Shown: positions 9,767 through 19,256 of the stretch, piece by piece
Position numbering within the stretch: position 1 is the stretch's first letter
How the letters are laid out: every line of letters begins with the position of its first letter
Assembly: GCA_963804245.1 (NCBI GenBank)
Contig: CAWDPQ010000015.1
Coordinates: forward strand, 108,102-172,101
Direction: 5' to 3'
DNA length: 64,000 nucleotides
From: CAWDPQ01 sp963804245
Lineage (GTDB): Bacteria > Acidobacteriota > Vicinamibacteria > Vicinamibacterales > 2-12-FULL-66-21
The notes under the pieces: generated by a model
The model's input: the letters and a program-made list of their open reading frames with translations, nothing else
The model's database searches: none
Told to the model about the DNA's origin: nothing
Program-made: the position numbers and the translations under genes

Positions 9767-11091
9767 TTACGGCCTGCGACCTGCCGGCAACGTGAGATCG
9801 TTCTGCCTGTCCGGGGCATCGTCGGCCGCCGTGCCCGCGAACCATGGCGGGATGCGCTGTTTGCCGGGGGGATACAACGATTCCATCGGTCCCCACACCC
9901 TGTCGCGGCAGTCGGTGAAGAGATCGCCGATCAGAAGGTCGGTGATCGCGCCGCGCAGATCGGGATAGCGACGGACGAACTCGCCAAAGCTGAAGCCGTC
10001 GTAGTACTCGCAGACGAGCCGTCGCATGCGATCGACGCCGGTGTTGAAATCGGGCCCCCACTTGCCAAGCTGGGCTGCCGACGTGTCGCCGCTTGCCAGT
10101 CCCTCCACGATCGCATCAGCGGCGAGCTCCCCCGACTTCAGGGCGATCAACACGCCAGACGAATACAGCGGATCGAGAAAGCCCCAGGCGTCGCCGACGA
10201 GTACCCAGCCGTCGCCCGCGGTGGCGGTCGATCGATAGGAATAATCCTTGGTCGCGAAATAGCCGGTCACGCGCGTCGCGTCCGACACGCGCTGCTTGAC
10301 GGCGGGACAGCGTTCGACCTCTTCCTGATACGTCTGCTCGTGCCCCCCACGCCCCTTGAACAAGTAGTCGAACGGCCGACGACACCGACACTGACGATGT
10401 CGTCGTGTTGAGGGATGTACCAGAACCAGCCGTGTTTGTCGACGGTCTGCAGCACCATCGTGGCCCCCTCGTCGCGGCCGGTGTCGCGATAGGCACCCTG
10501 CCAATAGGTCCAGATTGCGCCTTTGTTCAGGACAGGATCCCAGACGCGGAGCTTGAGACGATTCTGCAGCATCGCCTGCTGTCCGCTGGCGTCGACGACA
10601 ACCTTCGCCCGCACCTCGCGGTCGCCGCCGGCCGCCGAGCGTACTGGTACGCCGACCGCACGCTCGCCCTCGAACAAGACCTCGAGCACACGTGTGGCCT
10701 CGTGCACGTCGACGCCGTGTTCGCGGGCATTGTCGAGCAGCATCTTGTCGAACTGGCTGCGCACGACCTGCCAGGTCTGCGAACATTCGTGCGGCCGGTT
10801 GTCCCAGAAATAGAACGGCGCCGACTGCCGACCACTGGCATTCACGAACTGCACGCTGTATTTCTTGACGAAGGGACTCTGCTGCATCTTGGGCAGCATG
10901 TTGAGCCGATTGAGGACCCAGTAGGTCTCGGGGATCAGTGATTCACCGATGTGAAAGCGTGGAAATGTTTCACGCTCGAAGAGCGCCACGCTGCGGCCCT
11001 GTTGCGCGATCAGTGTCGACACGGTCGATCCGGCCGGACCACCGCCGATCACAACGACATCTGTCTCCACTCGAGATGACTCACTGGCCAC
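9767..11091 (-). CDS. Flavin-dependent halogenase-like FAD oxidoreductase, one frameshift
   Basis: The N-terminus carries the FAD-binding GGGPAG Rossmann motif (residues 16-21) and a GESLIP segment at about 49-54. FVKKYSVQF at about 74-82 may hold the lysine used by halogenases, and GWFWYIP near residue 219 fits the halogenase WxWxIP signature that blocks monooxygenation. GDAWGFLDPLYSSGV, the late FAD-contacting motif, is in the second frame. The frame breaks near 10378 (DIVSVGVVG, then FDYLFKGRGG), consistent with one missing base. The ATG is 21 bases behind the stop of the radical-SAM gene, so the two are probably co-transcribed. The chlorination substrate is unknown; a geranylgeranyl-reductase-like role is an alternative. 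Confidence 0.75.
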
Positions 11092-11112
11092 GATAATCTG
11101 TCTCCGAGATAG

Positions 11113-12474
11113 TTAGGTGTAGCGGATCGAACTGTGCTGCGGCAGGAAGAAACGCCGCAGCAGGCTGTCGACACGGAGCAGCCCGCTGCGCGAGAGCGTC
11201 ACGGCCTGCGCATCGGCCTGCGTCAGATGGCCCTCGGCCGACAGCGAGGCCCATTGTTCGCGGAAGCGGACGAGCACATCCGTCCCGTATTTCGCATGGA
11301 AATAGGCCGGCTGAATCGAACCCTTTTTCAGCTGGAGGACGAGCTCGCGGATCAGCCGTTCCTCGAGTGTCGGGCGATACGCACGACTCAAGGGCAGCTC
11401 ACCGCGGCGCACCGGTTCACTGTACGTTTCCCAGCCGTCTTGATTCTGCACGTGCACGCCGTTCATGTGCCCGAATGACGCGACGCCGAGGCCGACCATG
11501 TCGGCTCCCTGCCAGAGACTGTCACGATAGACGAAACGAACGGTCGATGGATCTTTGACGACCGTGTACGCACTGCCAATGTGGTAGCCGGCCCGCTCGA
11601 AGGTCGCAAAGGCCTCGTCGACCCAGCGCCGCCGCGTCGACCAGTTCTGCAGGAGCCCATCGAAGCGACCGCTGCCGCTCAGGAGATCTCCACTGATCGT
11701 CGTGTTGAAGGGCAGTTCCATCTGATACACGGTGACGCTGTCGGGGCTGAGCGCGACTGTTTTTTGTACGCACTCACGCCAGGATTCGTCGTTGTCGCCG
11801 AGCATCCCGGCAATCAGGTCGACATTGATTTGCGGAAACCCCAGCGACCGTGCATGCGAGTAGGCGCGGCCGATCTCCGGTGAACGGTGCGCGCGCCCGT
11901 TCAACTCGAGCACGCGATCGTCGAAGTGCTCCACGCCCAGACTCAATCGCGTCACGCCCATGCCACGTATCGCGGCGAGCTTGCTCTCGGTGAGCGTGCC
12001 AGGCTCACACTCGAACGTCACTTCTTCAGCATCGCGCCAGGGTGTCAGGACTGAAAGCCGATCGACCAGGCTCTGCAACTGACGCGACGAGAGAAAGGAT
12101 GGCGTCCCGCCCCCGAAGTAAACGAACCGCAGGGGGCGACCGGCGACCGCCGGGAGCTGCGTGTAGAGCTCCCACTCCCGGACCAGTACGTCGAGGTAGT
12201 CGGCGATCTCCTTCGAGCTCTTGTCGGTGTAGACCCGGAAATAACAAAAGTGACACCGTTTCCGGCAGAACGGGATGTGCAGATACAAACCGAGCGGCAC
12301 GCCGGGAGCCGACGATTGCCCGAGCGCCGGCAGAGCGTCACGCTCAACCGCGTCTCGAGTCCAGACCGAAAATGGAGGATAGGTGGCGACGAAGTAACTG
12401 CCGACCTCAGACTCGTCTGCGACCGCTGTTCGCGTAGATTCACTCACTGATACACGTCTCCGTACTATAGTCAT
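11113..12474 (-). CDS. HemN/HemW-like radical SAM protein
   Basis: This is a coproporphyrinogen-oxidase-like radical SAM enzyme. LYLHIPFCRKRCHFCYFRVY contains the CX3CX2C cluster motif; FGGGTPSFLS, FECEPGTL, LSLGVEHFDD and NVDLIAGMLGD are the usual HemN/HemW barrel motifs. The C-terminal HemN domain is present (ADMVGLGVASFGHMNGVHVQ; LEERLIRELVLQLKKGSIQ). Members insert haem into enzymes (HemW) or act in other radical reactions; true HemN needs extra N-terminal residues that are absent here. The ATG at 12474 has no ribosome site; a GTG at 12447 follows CGGAG and lies just downstream of a TATAGT hexamer, so it may be the real start. Pairing with the halogenase-like gene downstream suggests a small biosynthetic unit rather than haem synthesis. 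Confidence 0.75.
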   Translation of the reverse strand: MTIVRRRVSVSESTRTAVADESEVGSYFVATYPPFSVWTRDAVERDALPALGQSSAPGVPLGLYLHIPFCRKRCHFCYFRVYTDKSSKEIADYLDVLVREWELYTQLPAVAGRPLRFVYFGGGTPSFLSSRQLQSLVDRLSVLTPWRDAEEVTFECEPGTLTESKLAAIRGMGVTRLSLGVEHFDDRVLELNGRAHRSPEIGRAYSHARSLGFPQINVDLIAGMLGDNDESWRECVQKTVALSPDSVTVYQMELPFNTTISGDLLSGSGRFDGLLQNWSTRRRWVDEAFATFERAGYHIGSAYTVVKDPSTVRFVYRDSLWQGADMVGLGVASFGHMNGVHVQNQDGWETYSEPVRRGELPLSRAYRPTLEERLIRELVLQLKKGSIQPAYFHAKYGTDVLVRFREQWASLSAEGHLTQADAQAVTLSRSGLLRVDSLLRRFFLPQHSSIRYT

Positions 12475-12504
12475 ACGCCGTCACGGGACGACGCGCTTAC
12501 CTCT

Positions 12505-12585
12505 CAGCCGCCAGCTTCCAGCCTCCAGCTTCCAGCCTGCCAGCTTCCAGCTCCTCCACTGGGTTTACTCCAGCTTCCAGCTCCT
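12505..12585. repeat. CAGCTTCCAGC minisatellite
   Basis: Several copies of a CCAGCTTCCAG-type unit lie in tandem with small variations. The array sits in the 385-base gap between the radical-SAM and VOC genes, which otherwise shows no coding signal. Confidence 0.6.
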
Positions 12586-12672
12586 ACTGTTCGTATACTC
12601 AGTTTCCTCACTCCCCAGTTCCCAGCTCCCCAGCTCGCTTTACTCAGTGCGCTCGGCGGCTTCGCGCCTCGC

Positions 12673-12752
12673 TTCCCCAGTTCCCCAGTTCCCCAGTTCC
12701 CCAGTTCCCCAGTTCCCCAGTTCCCCAGTTCCCCAGTTCCCCAGTTCCTCAG
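12673..12752. repeat. Octamer tandem array TTCCCCAG x9
   Basis: Nine perfect consecutive copies of TTCCCCAG run from 12673 to 12744, followed by one variant TTCCTCAG at 12745-12752. The copies are identical, so the array is young or is kept uniform by slippage. Confidence 0.9.
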
Positions 12753-12858
12753 CTTCCCGTTCCCCGTTCTGCTTGAACCTTCTGGCCAATCGAACCATAG
12801 TGCTGGATTGGGTACGAATTGAGTCACGCTCGTGTTCGATTGAGAACGGAGGTAGTAA

Positions 12859-13341
12859 ATGGCAAAAGCAGCGAAGCCCATGCCCGCGGGGTTTCACACC
12901 ATTACGCCGCACCTGGTGTTGGACAATGCGGCGCAGGCGATTGATTTCTACAAGAAGGCGTTCGGGGCGCAGGAAGTGAGCCGCCACCTCGGTCCCGACG
13001 GCAAGATCATGCATGCCCAGATCAAGATCGGCGATTCGTTCATCATGTTGAACGATGTGATGATGGGCGCAAAGGGACCGCAGGGCTACGGCGGATCACC
13101 GGCGTCACTGTGGTTGTACGTCGATGACTGCGATGCACTCTTCCATCGTGCGACCGGCGCTGGCGCAAAAGTGCAGGTGCCGCTGGCCGATCAGTTCTGG
13201 GGCGACCGCGGCGGCGCGGTGACGGATCCTGGGGGCTATACCTGGTGGATCGCCACGCACAAAGAAGATCTAACGCCGGCCGAGCTGGATCAGCGGTCGA
13301 AGGAATTCTTCAAGCAGATGGCGCATTCGGAAACGCACTAG
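12859..13341 (+). CDS. VOC-family (PhnB-like glyoxalase fold) protein
   Basis: A GGAGG ribosome site precedes the ATG. The 160-residue product has the two paired beta-alpha-beta-beta-beta modules of the vicinal-oxygen-chelate fold: ITPHLVLDNAAQAIDFYKKA and HAQIKIGDSFIMLND, then ASLWLYVDDCDALFHRATGA and DRGGAVTDPGGYTWWIATHK. This is the PhnB-like subgroup (3-demethylubiquinone-9 methyltransferase-like/bleomycin-resistance-like), usually of unknown substrate. It is cytoplasmic, with no signal peptide. It is alone on its strand between repeats and a permease gene with its own promoter. Confidence 0.85.
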   Translation: MAKAAKPMPAGFHTITPHLVLDNAAQAIDFYKKAFGAQEVSRHLGPDGKIMHAQIKIGDSFIMLNDVMMGAKGPQGYGGSPASLWLYVDDCDALFHRATGAGAKVQVPLADQFWGDRGGAVTDPGGYTWWIATHKEDLTPAELDQRSKEFFKQMAHSETH

Positions 13342-13467
13342 TCGCACGGCCTTTGCAGGTGCTGACGCGCGTGTCGGCCTCCAACCCGCCGACACCGCGT
13401 CAGCATGTTCGTTTCCTCGACCGATCCCCACGCTGCACTTTCGCAAACCTTTCTCGATCAAGTTGCG

Positions 13468-13473
13468 TATCTT
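13468..13473 (+). promoter_or_regulatory. -10-like hexamer for leaderless permease start
   Basis: TATCTT ends 6 bases before the ATG at 13480 and no Shine-Dalgarno sequence is present. This spacing is shared with five other genes here and would place the transcript start at the start codon. The -35 is not recognisable. Confidence 0.35.
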
Positions 13474-13479
13474 CTACCC

Positions 13480-15933
13480 ATGGCCAGCATGCTGGACGCC
13501 CTCCGTCGCGATCTCCGGTCTTCCATCCGGTTGCTCGTTTCACGACCGGGATGGAGCGTCGCGGCAATTCTGTGCCTGGCGATTGCGACCGGCGCGAACA
13601 CGGCCGCCTTCACGATCGTCAACGGGCTCTTGCTGCGGCCACTGCCTTTCGACGAGCCGGATCGGCTGGTGATGGTGGCGTTGCGCGAGCAGGGATCGAT
13701 GCGTCCGTTCGCGCTCCGCGAATATCGGGAACTGTCGGAACAGTCGACGGCGACGAGCATGCTGCTCGCGCGAACATTTTTCCCGCTCAGCCTGGCCGCT
13801 GGCGATCGGGACGACGGTGCGCGGATGGCGCAGGCGGAATTGGTGAGCGGCAACTATTTCGAGACGCTTCGCGTTGCGCCGTTCCTGGGTCGTTTCTTCG
13901 ATGAACGCGCCGGTCGTGAAGGCAGCCCGCTGCTCGCCGTACTGAGTCATCGCCTCTGGCAGCGCCGCTTCGAATCGGATCCTGGCGTCGTCGGGAAGAC
14001 CGTACGCGTGAATGGCCGATCGGCGACCGTTGCCGCGGTGACACCCCCAGGGTTTGTCGGCGCCATGCAGCTCGTCGCCGCCGACCTGTGGCTTCCGGCT
14101 GCGATCTATCCGGACCTCGTGGCATCGGCCCGGGCCGACACGACTCCAATGTTCGGCGTCATGGGTCGGCTGGCGGCGGACATCACCGTCGAGGAAGCTG
14201 AATCGCGGCTGACGGCTCTCGCCTCGGCCATCGAGCTCAAAGGCGTTTCAGGGGAGCCGCTCGCGGTCATCGTCAAGACGGCCGGTGGTTTTGGTGTGCC
14301 GGTGTCAGTTGAAGGGGTGGTGCTCACGATCTCTGGATTCATCTACGTCATGATGGGTCTGCTGATGGCCGTCGCCTGTGCCAACGTTGCCGCGCTGGTG
14401 CTCGCTCGTGGCGTGGGACGCAGCCGCGAGATCGCCGTTCGTCTGAGCCTCGGCGCCTCACGCATGCACATCGCCCGACAACTGCTCACCGAAAGCATCG
14501 TCCTGGCGCTCGCCGGCTGTGCCGCGGGCGTTGTCGTTGCCCTCTGGTTGACGCAGGCGCTCGTAGCCCGCCTCTCTACACCCTTTCAGTACGTGAGCTA
14601 CGCGATTGACGTACACCCCGACGCCCGCGTCTTCGCGTACTCCGCCATCGCAACGGCGGTAGCTGCAGCGCTCTGCGGGATCGCGCCCATCCGCCTGGCG
14701 GGCCGCGTCGACGTCGTGGACGTGATCAAGCAATCCGCCGCCAGCGGCCGCTCCAGAAGATCGATGCGATCGCTCAACGCCATGGTTGTCGTGCAGTTTG
14801 CCGTTTCGACCACGCTCCTCGTTGCTGCCGGCATGCTGGTGCGCACTTACATGCATGCGCAATCGTCGCGCCCGAACTTCGAAACGACGGGTCTGGTCGC
14901 CGCGACCCTCGACCTGGATCAACTGCACATCGACCGCACCGCGGGCATCCGCATGTATCAGATGTTGATTGAACGGCTGTCTGCAGTGTCCGGCGTCACA
15001 GGCGTCACGCTCACACGGGATCTGCCATCGAGAAGCAGTACGACCGTGGCCGTCTACTCCGATGCGGATTCCCCCACTGCTTCAGCGAGTGAGCGTGTGA
15101 TGGCGGCCACAGCTGTTGTTTCCACCGACTTTTTCCGGACGCTGGGCCTGACCGTTCGTCAGGGTCGTTCGTTCGAGCCGGGCGATCTGGCGCGGCCACT
15201 CGAGGCTGTGATCAATGAAGCGATGGCTCAACGCCTGTGGCCGAACGAATCGGCTGTGGGCCGGACCTTCAGCCGGCACGACAGGGATGGTGCACGTATC
15301 GAGGTGATCGGCGTCGTTGCCAACAGTGAAAAGGAGTCCGCCACTCGACGGCCGCAGCCGGCGTTCTATTTGCCATTTCCGCAGGAGTATGGCGCGCGCA
15401 TGACGGTCCTCATGCGCGTGCACGGCGAACCGAGCCTCTTCTTCACGACGATCCGACAAATCGTGCGCGATCTGCATCGCGATCTGGCAATCGTCGACAT
15501 GCGGACGATGGACGACCTGCTCGACGACCTGGCGCACGAGCAGCAGATTCCTGCGACCGTGCTCACGCTCGTTGCTGCACTCGGCCTGTTGCTGAGCGCC
15601 GTCGGACTTTACGGAGTCGTGGCCTATGGCGTGCGAGAGCGCGCTCGCGAGCTCGGGATTCGCCTTGCCCTGGGCGCACGGCCCGTGGACGTCAGGCGCC
15701 TCGTCTTGCGGCAGGGCTTCACCATCGTCGGCATCGGCCTCGCGATCGGGGTTGCCGGGACAGCGGCGATTGCACAAGTCCTGCGTAACAGGCTCTTCGG
15801 TGCCGGCGTCATGGATCCAACGGTGCTGCTGGCAGTAGGCGTGGTGCTGCTGGCCACGAGCTTCACCGCGCTGTATCTTCCCGCGCGATGGGGCTCCGCG
15901 CTCGAACCTGCGCAGACGCTGCGCAGCGAGTAG
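13480..15933 (+). CDS. ADOP-type ABC permease, intact (about 817 aa)
   Basis: Start chosen at ATG 13480, because the residues upstream are not family-like and this start gives a typical permease N-terminus (LRRDLRSSIRLLVSRPGWSV). The first half has NYFETLRVAPFLGRFFDERA in the periplasmic domain and the FtsX loop REIAVRLSLGASRMHIARQL. The second half begins at NAMVVVQFAVSTTLLVAAGM, has a second periplasmic core (DFFRTLGLTVRQGRSFEPGD) and ends in the loop RARELGIRLALGARPVDVRR. No ATPase is adjacent. It converges on the next permease with a 19-base gap. Confidence 0.85.
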   Translation: MASMLDALRRDLRSSIRLLVSRPGWSVAAILCLAIATGANTAAFTIVNGLLLRPLPFDEPDRLVMVALREQGSMRPFALREYRELSEQSTATSMLLARTFFPLSLAAGDRDDGARMAQAELVSGNYFETLRVAPFLGRFFDERAGREGSPLLAVLSHRLWQRRFESDPGVVGKTVRVNGRSATVAAVTPPGFVGAMQLVAADLWLPAAIYPDLVASARADTTPMFGVMGRLAADITVEEAESRLTALASAIELKGVSGEPLAVIVKTAGGFGVPVSVEGVVLTISGFIYVMMGLLMAVACANVAALVLARGVGRSREIAVRLSLGASRMHIARQLLTESIVLALAGCAAGVVVALWLTQALVARLSTPFQYVSYAIDVHPDARVFAYSAIATAVAAALCGIAPIRLAGRVDVVDVIKQSAASGRSRRSMRSLNAMVVVQFAVSTTLLVAAGMLVRTYMHAQSSRPNFETTGLVAATLDLDQLHIDRTAGIRMYQMLIERLSAVSGVTGVTLTRDLPSRSSTTVAVYSDADSPTASASERVMAATAVVSTDFFRTLGLTVRQGRSFEPGDLARPLEAVINEAMAQRLWPNESAVGRTFSRHDRDGARIEVIGVVANSEKESATRRPQPAFYLPFPQEYGARMTVLMRVHGEPSLFFTTIRQIVRDLHRDLAIVDMRTMDDLLDDLAHEQQIPATVLTLVAALGLLLSAVGLYGVVAYGVRERARELGIRLALGARPVDVRRLVLRQGFTIVGIGLAIGVAGTAAIAQVLRNRLFGAGVMDPTVLLAVGVVLLATSFTALYLPARWGSALEPAQTLRSE

Positions 15934-15952
15934 CCCAGTCCCTCCCCTGCGT

Positions 15953-18514
15953 TTACTCGGCCCGCAGAACCATCAGCGGATCAACGGCTGCCGCACGCCG
16001 CGCTGGAACGAACGAGGCGATCGCCGCGACGAGCGCAACGGTCGCGCCGATCGCTGCGAATGTAACTGGATCCCTCGCGTCGACCTCGAAGAGAAGAGTC
16101 TGGATGCGATTGCCGACGAGCGCGGCTGCGACAAGACCCAGGACGACTCCCGGCACCGTGTACCTCAGCCCTTGGGCAACGACGCCAAGCGGCAAAGCCC
16201 ATGGCTGTGCGCCAAGCGCGACACGGATGCCGAACTCGCGAGTTCGCTGCGCGACCAGATAGGAGATGACGCCGTAGATGCCGATCAGTCCGAGCAGCAG
16301 CGCAATCCCACCCAACACGCTGACCAGCTGTGTCCGTATCTGCATCAGGGATGCGCTCCGGTCAACCCAGTGCCGCATGCTGTGGATTTCAAATGCCGCA
16401 AGATTCGGATCGTGGACCTTGAGCCGTTCGCGGATGACGGCGGCCGGCACATCCGAGCGCCCATCTACCTGCACGACGATATTGAACAAGGGGAAAAAGC
16501 CGAACTGCGACGGCGGAAAGTAGACGACGCGCTCGGGCGGAGTGCCCAGCTGCCTCATGCGCACATCGGCAACAACGCCCACCACTTCGCCCGTGTTGCC
16601 GTTTTCGAGCCGCAGCCGCCTCCCCACCGGATTGTCGTCACCGTACAACGCGCGCGCGGTCTGCTGACTGATTACGAAGACCCGCGGCGAGCCCGGACGG
16701 TCCACCGCCTCGAACAGCCGACCACGAAGCAACGTGATACCGAGCGCGCGAAAATAGCCCGAGTCCACGAGACGCCATTCGCAGGTCACGAACGGACCGG
16801 CGTCCGCTGCCGCCTGCGTAATGGTCTGAGCGCCCGGACTGAGGGGGATGGCGCTCGACACTCCTACCGCCTTGACTCCGGGTACGCCCTCGAGATCGCT
16901 GGTCACTCGCGCGAGAAACTCGCTGATGGCCGCACCGTTCGGGAGTTTTGCCCTCGTCAGCGACACCTTGGCGGTTCGCACTGACTCCACATTGATGCCG
17001 ACGGGAACACTTTGCAGCTTGACCAGGCTCTGAATCAGCAGACCGGCGCCAACCAGAAGCAGGGTTGTCAGGCCCACCTGCCCGACGACCAACATGGCGC
17101 TGATCCGGTTTCGCGCCGGTGTCCGATCTCCCCACGCGGTTGCATGCAGCAGGCCGAGATCGCGGGTGCGACCGACCTGCCAGAGTGGAACGAGTCCAAA
17201 ACCCACGCCGGTCAGCAGGGCTAGACCGATCGCAAATCCCAACACGGGGACATTCAGCCCGACAGCTTCGATGCGCGGCACGAGGTCCACCAGAAAGCGA
17301 CGAGCAAGATCAATCGTGGCCCAAGCCAGTACGAGGCCGAGGGCGGCGCCGGTTATCGACAGCACCACACTTTCCGTCAGCAACTGTCGAGTGATGCGGG
17401 CCGCGCCGGCGCCGAGAGCCGTCCGGACCGCAATCTCCCGACGCCGTGCGATGGCATTGGAGAGGAGGACATTCGCCACGTTCGCGCAGGCGATGAGGAG
17501 CACCATCGTCGTCGCGGCGAGCAAAGCAATGAGGGCGGTTCGAATCTCGGCTGGCACCAGGGAGGCCGCGTAGCCAACGACGCTGATGCGAGAATCCTTG
17601 TTCGTATCCGGAAATTCCCTTTCCAAGCCAGCCGCTATAGATGTCATTTCGGCCTGGGCTTGATCCGGTGTGACGCCGGGCTTCAGACGGCCGAGCACAC
17701 TCAGGTAGCGATTGCCGCGCCTCGCTGTTGTCTGATCGATGACTTGCGGCACCCAGAGGTCTGGTTCCACGGAAACAGAAGAACCCGCCGATGCCACACC
17801 GACGATGCTGTACGAGCCGCCATTGAGAATGAGTTGTCGGGTGAGGATGTTCGGATCGGCGCCGAAGCGCGTGCGCCACAATTTGTAGCTGAGCACCGCG
17901 ACTCGATGCTGCCCGAGACGTTCCTCATCCTCGGTGAACCAGCGGCCGGAATGCAGCGGGGCGCCCAGCACCGCCGCAAATGAAGCCGTTGGAGCCAAGG
18001 CCTCCAACCGTTCCGCGTACTCGTCGTTTGTCCAAGTCAAACTCTGACCGCTGAACGCCGCCAGGTCGACGCTGCGCGCCTGCTCCTTCCATGAAAGGTA
18101 GTTGGGCAACGACACGGCCAGGTTCTCGAGACCGCGCACTGGGTTGTTCTCGCGCAACAACACGAGCCGGTCAGGGTCGGGAACGGGGAGCGAACCGAGC
18201 AGAACGGCATGAACCACGCCGAAGATGGCGATGTTCGCGCCCATCCCGATCGTCAGCGCGGTCAAGGCTACGGCCGGAATTGCCGGCGTGCGACGCCACG
18301 AGCGGAAGGCATACCGCAAGTCGTGACGGGTCATGCTCCAGTGTTCGCGGGGAGCGTGGAGCAGCAGGTCGCCCAGCACTTGAACCCAGAGTTTCAGGCG
18401 CCCCTCCCCGGATCGCGCACGAAACAGCAGCGACATCTCTTGACCGTACTCGTCGCGAAAGTCGCGCGGATAGGCGCGGAGGAGCAGGCGGTAGATTCGT
18501 TCGGAGGCATTCAC
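15953..18514 (-). CDS. ADOP-type ABC permease paired with padR, intact (853 aa)
   Basis: An intact ADOP permease with a distinct cytoplasmic N-terminus (ERIYRLLLRAYPRDFRDEYG) before the first helix (ALTALTIGMGANIAIFGVVH). The conserved loops are REIAVRTALGAGAARITRQL (first half) and TREFGIRVALGAQPWALPLG (second half), with periplasmic YFRALGITLLRGRLFEAVDR. It begins 3 bases after the padR stop on the same strand, so the regulator and permease form an operon that is probably autoregulated. The substrate is unknown; stress- or compound-induced export is a reasonable guess from PadR biology. Confidence 0.88.
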   Translation of the reverse strand: MNASERIYRLLLRAYPRDFRDEYGQEMSLLFRARSGEGRLKLWVQVLGDLLLHAPREHWSMTRHDLRYAFRSWRRTPAIPAVALTALTIGMGANIAIFGVVHAVLLGSLPVPDPDRLVLLRENNPVRGLENLAVSLPNYLSWKEQARSVDLAAFSGQSLTWTNDEYAERLEALAPTASFAAVLGAPLHSGRWFTEDEERLGQHRVAVLSYKLWRTRFGADPNILTRQLILNGGSYSIVGVASAGSSVSVEPDLWVPQVIDQTTARRGNRYLSVLGRLKPGVTPDQAQAEMTSIAAGLEREFPDTNKDSRISVVGYAASLVPAEIRTALIALLAATTMVLLIACANVANVLLSNAIARRREIAVRTALGAGAARITRQLLTESVVLSITGAALGLVLAWATIDLARRFLVDLVPRIEAVGLNVPVLGFAIGLALLTGVGFGLVPLWQVGRTRDLGLLHATAWGDRTPARNRISAMLVVGQVGLTTLLLVGAGLLIQSLVKLQSVPVGINVESVRTAKVSLTRAKLPNGAAISEFLARVTSDLEGVPGVKAVGVSSAIPLSPGAQTITQAAADAGPFVTCEWRLVDSGYFRALGITLLRGRLFEAVDRPGSPRVFVISQQTARALYGDDNPVGRRLRLENGNTGEVVGVVADVRMRQLGTPPERVVYFPPSQFGFFPLFNIVVQVDGRSDVPAAVIRERLKVHDPNLAAFEIHSMRHWVDRSASLMQIRTQLVSVLGGIALLLGLIGIYGVISYLVAQRTREFGIRVALGAQPWALPLGVVAQGLRYTVPGVVLGLVAAALVGNRIQTLLFEVDARDPVTFAAIGATVALVAAIASFVPARRAAAVDPLMVLRAE

Positions 18515-18517
18515 ATC

Positions 18518-18866
18518 TCACCCCTCGTTCGTGCGAAGGCTGGTAAGACGAGCATGACCGAGCAGGGCCGACATCCGCGCCATCTCCTGGCGCGCCGCCT
18601 CTCGACCCTCTTGCGTCAACCGATAGTAGCGCCGGCGCTCATCGTCGACGGACGATTTGCTCGGCGACTTCCTCGATGAATCCGTCGTCGAGCATCTGCT
18701 TGATCGAGCCATAGAGCGTGCCGGGACTCAGCTTGACTCTGCCGTCGCTCCGATCGGCGATGTCGAGCATGATCCCGTATCCGTGCAGCGGTCGGTCGGC
18801 CAGGGCAATCAGGATCTGAAAGACCGCCGGGGCCATCGGTCGTTCGGGGAGGAGGGGCTTCGGCAT
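18518..18866 (-). CDS. PadR-family transcriptional regulator, one frameshift
   Basis: The N-terminal winged helix is PadR-like: FQILIALADRPLHGYGIMLD, then LSPGTLYGSIKQMLDDGFIE. The frame closes early in one reading, but VDDERRRYYRLTQEGREAAR and the C-terminal helix MARMSALLGHARLTSL follow in the next frame. Deleting one base of the doublet at 18650-18651 joins them perfectly, so an extra base (error or mutation) is the cause. PadR proteins are repressors of exporter or detoxification genes and respond to small ligands. The gene has a leaderless-type start, a palindromic operator over its promoter, and the permease gene directly downstream. Confidence 0.75.
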
Positions 18867-18872
18867 GCCCCG

Positions 18873-18895
18873 AATATATCGGTAGTCCGATATAT
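18873..18895 (-). promoter_or_regulatory. padR promoter overlapped by 22-bp palindromic operator
   Basis: ATATATCGG-TAGT-CCGATATAT at 18874-18895 has perfect 9-base arms. On the minus strand, TATATT (18878-18873) ends 6 bases before the padR ATG at 18866, with no ribosome site. The operator overlaps the -10, so bound PadR would block its own transcription. A partial copy of the arms lies at 1559-1573. Confidence 0.6.
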
Positions 18896-18908
18896 CCGCA
18901 AGCTGATG

Positions 18909-19253
18909 CTATTCCTGTCGTAACTTCTTGCCCTTCTTCAGGCGCTTGCGCCGCAGACTCGCCGCGCCGGCGCCAACCATCAGAATCGTCGAGGGCTCGG
19001 GCACAGGCGCCGGGGAGGCCGCCCCGTACTGCAAGTGATCGAGTTCCCAGTCCCTGTTATTGGGGGCGATGCGGATGGCGGAGATTCCGCCGTCATAGGT
19101 CGCAGCGAAGAATCTGTCCTCGCCTTTTTGACCGGTGTCCATTCCGTCGCCCAGCCAAGAGGGACCAATCGCCCCAAGTGATGTCCCCAGCGGACCGAGT
19201 GCCTCGAACGTCACAGGTCCCCAGTCACGGCGTAGCCACAAAATAATCGGCAC
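18909..19253 (-). pseudogene. PEP-CTERM exosortase-substrate tail, N-terminally truncated
   Basis: The C-terminus shows a complete PEP-CTERM sorting signal: VPEPSTILMVGAGAASLRRK, i.e. the PEP motif, a short hydrophobic helix and a basic tail. The part before it (DRFFAATYDGGISAIRIAPN) looks like the end of a secreted beta-rich domain. A stop codon directly precedes the GTG at 19253 in frame, and there is no signal peptide, so an exportable protein cannot be made from this start. It is probably the tail of a degraded gene. No exosortase gene is present in the window. Confidence 0.6.
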
Positions 19254-19256
19254 TCA

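Noticed and set aside
12673..12752. Octamer array as a CRISPR
   Set aside because: Units are contiguous 8-mers with no spacers and no cas genes are near.
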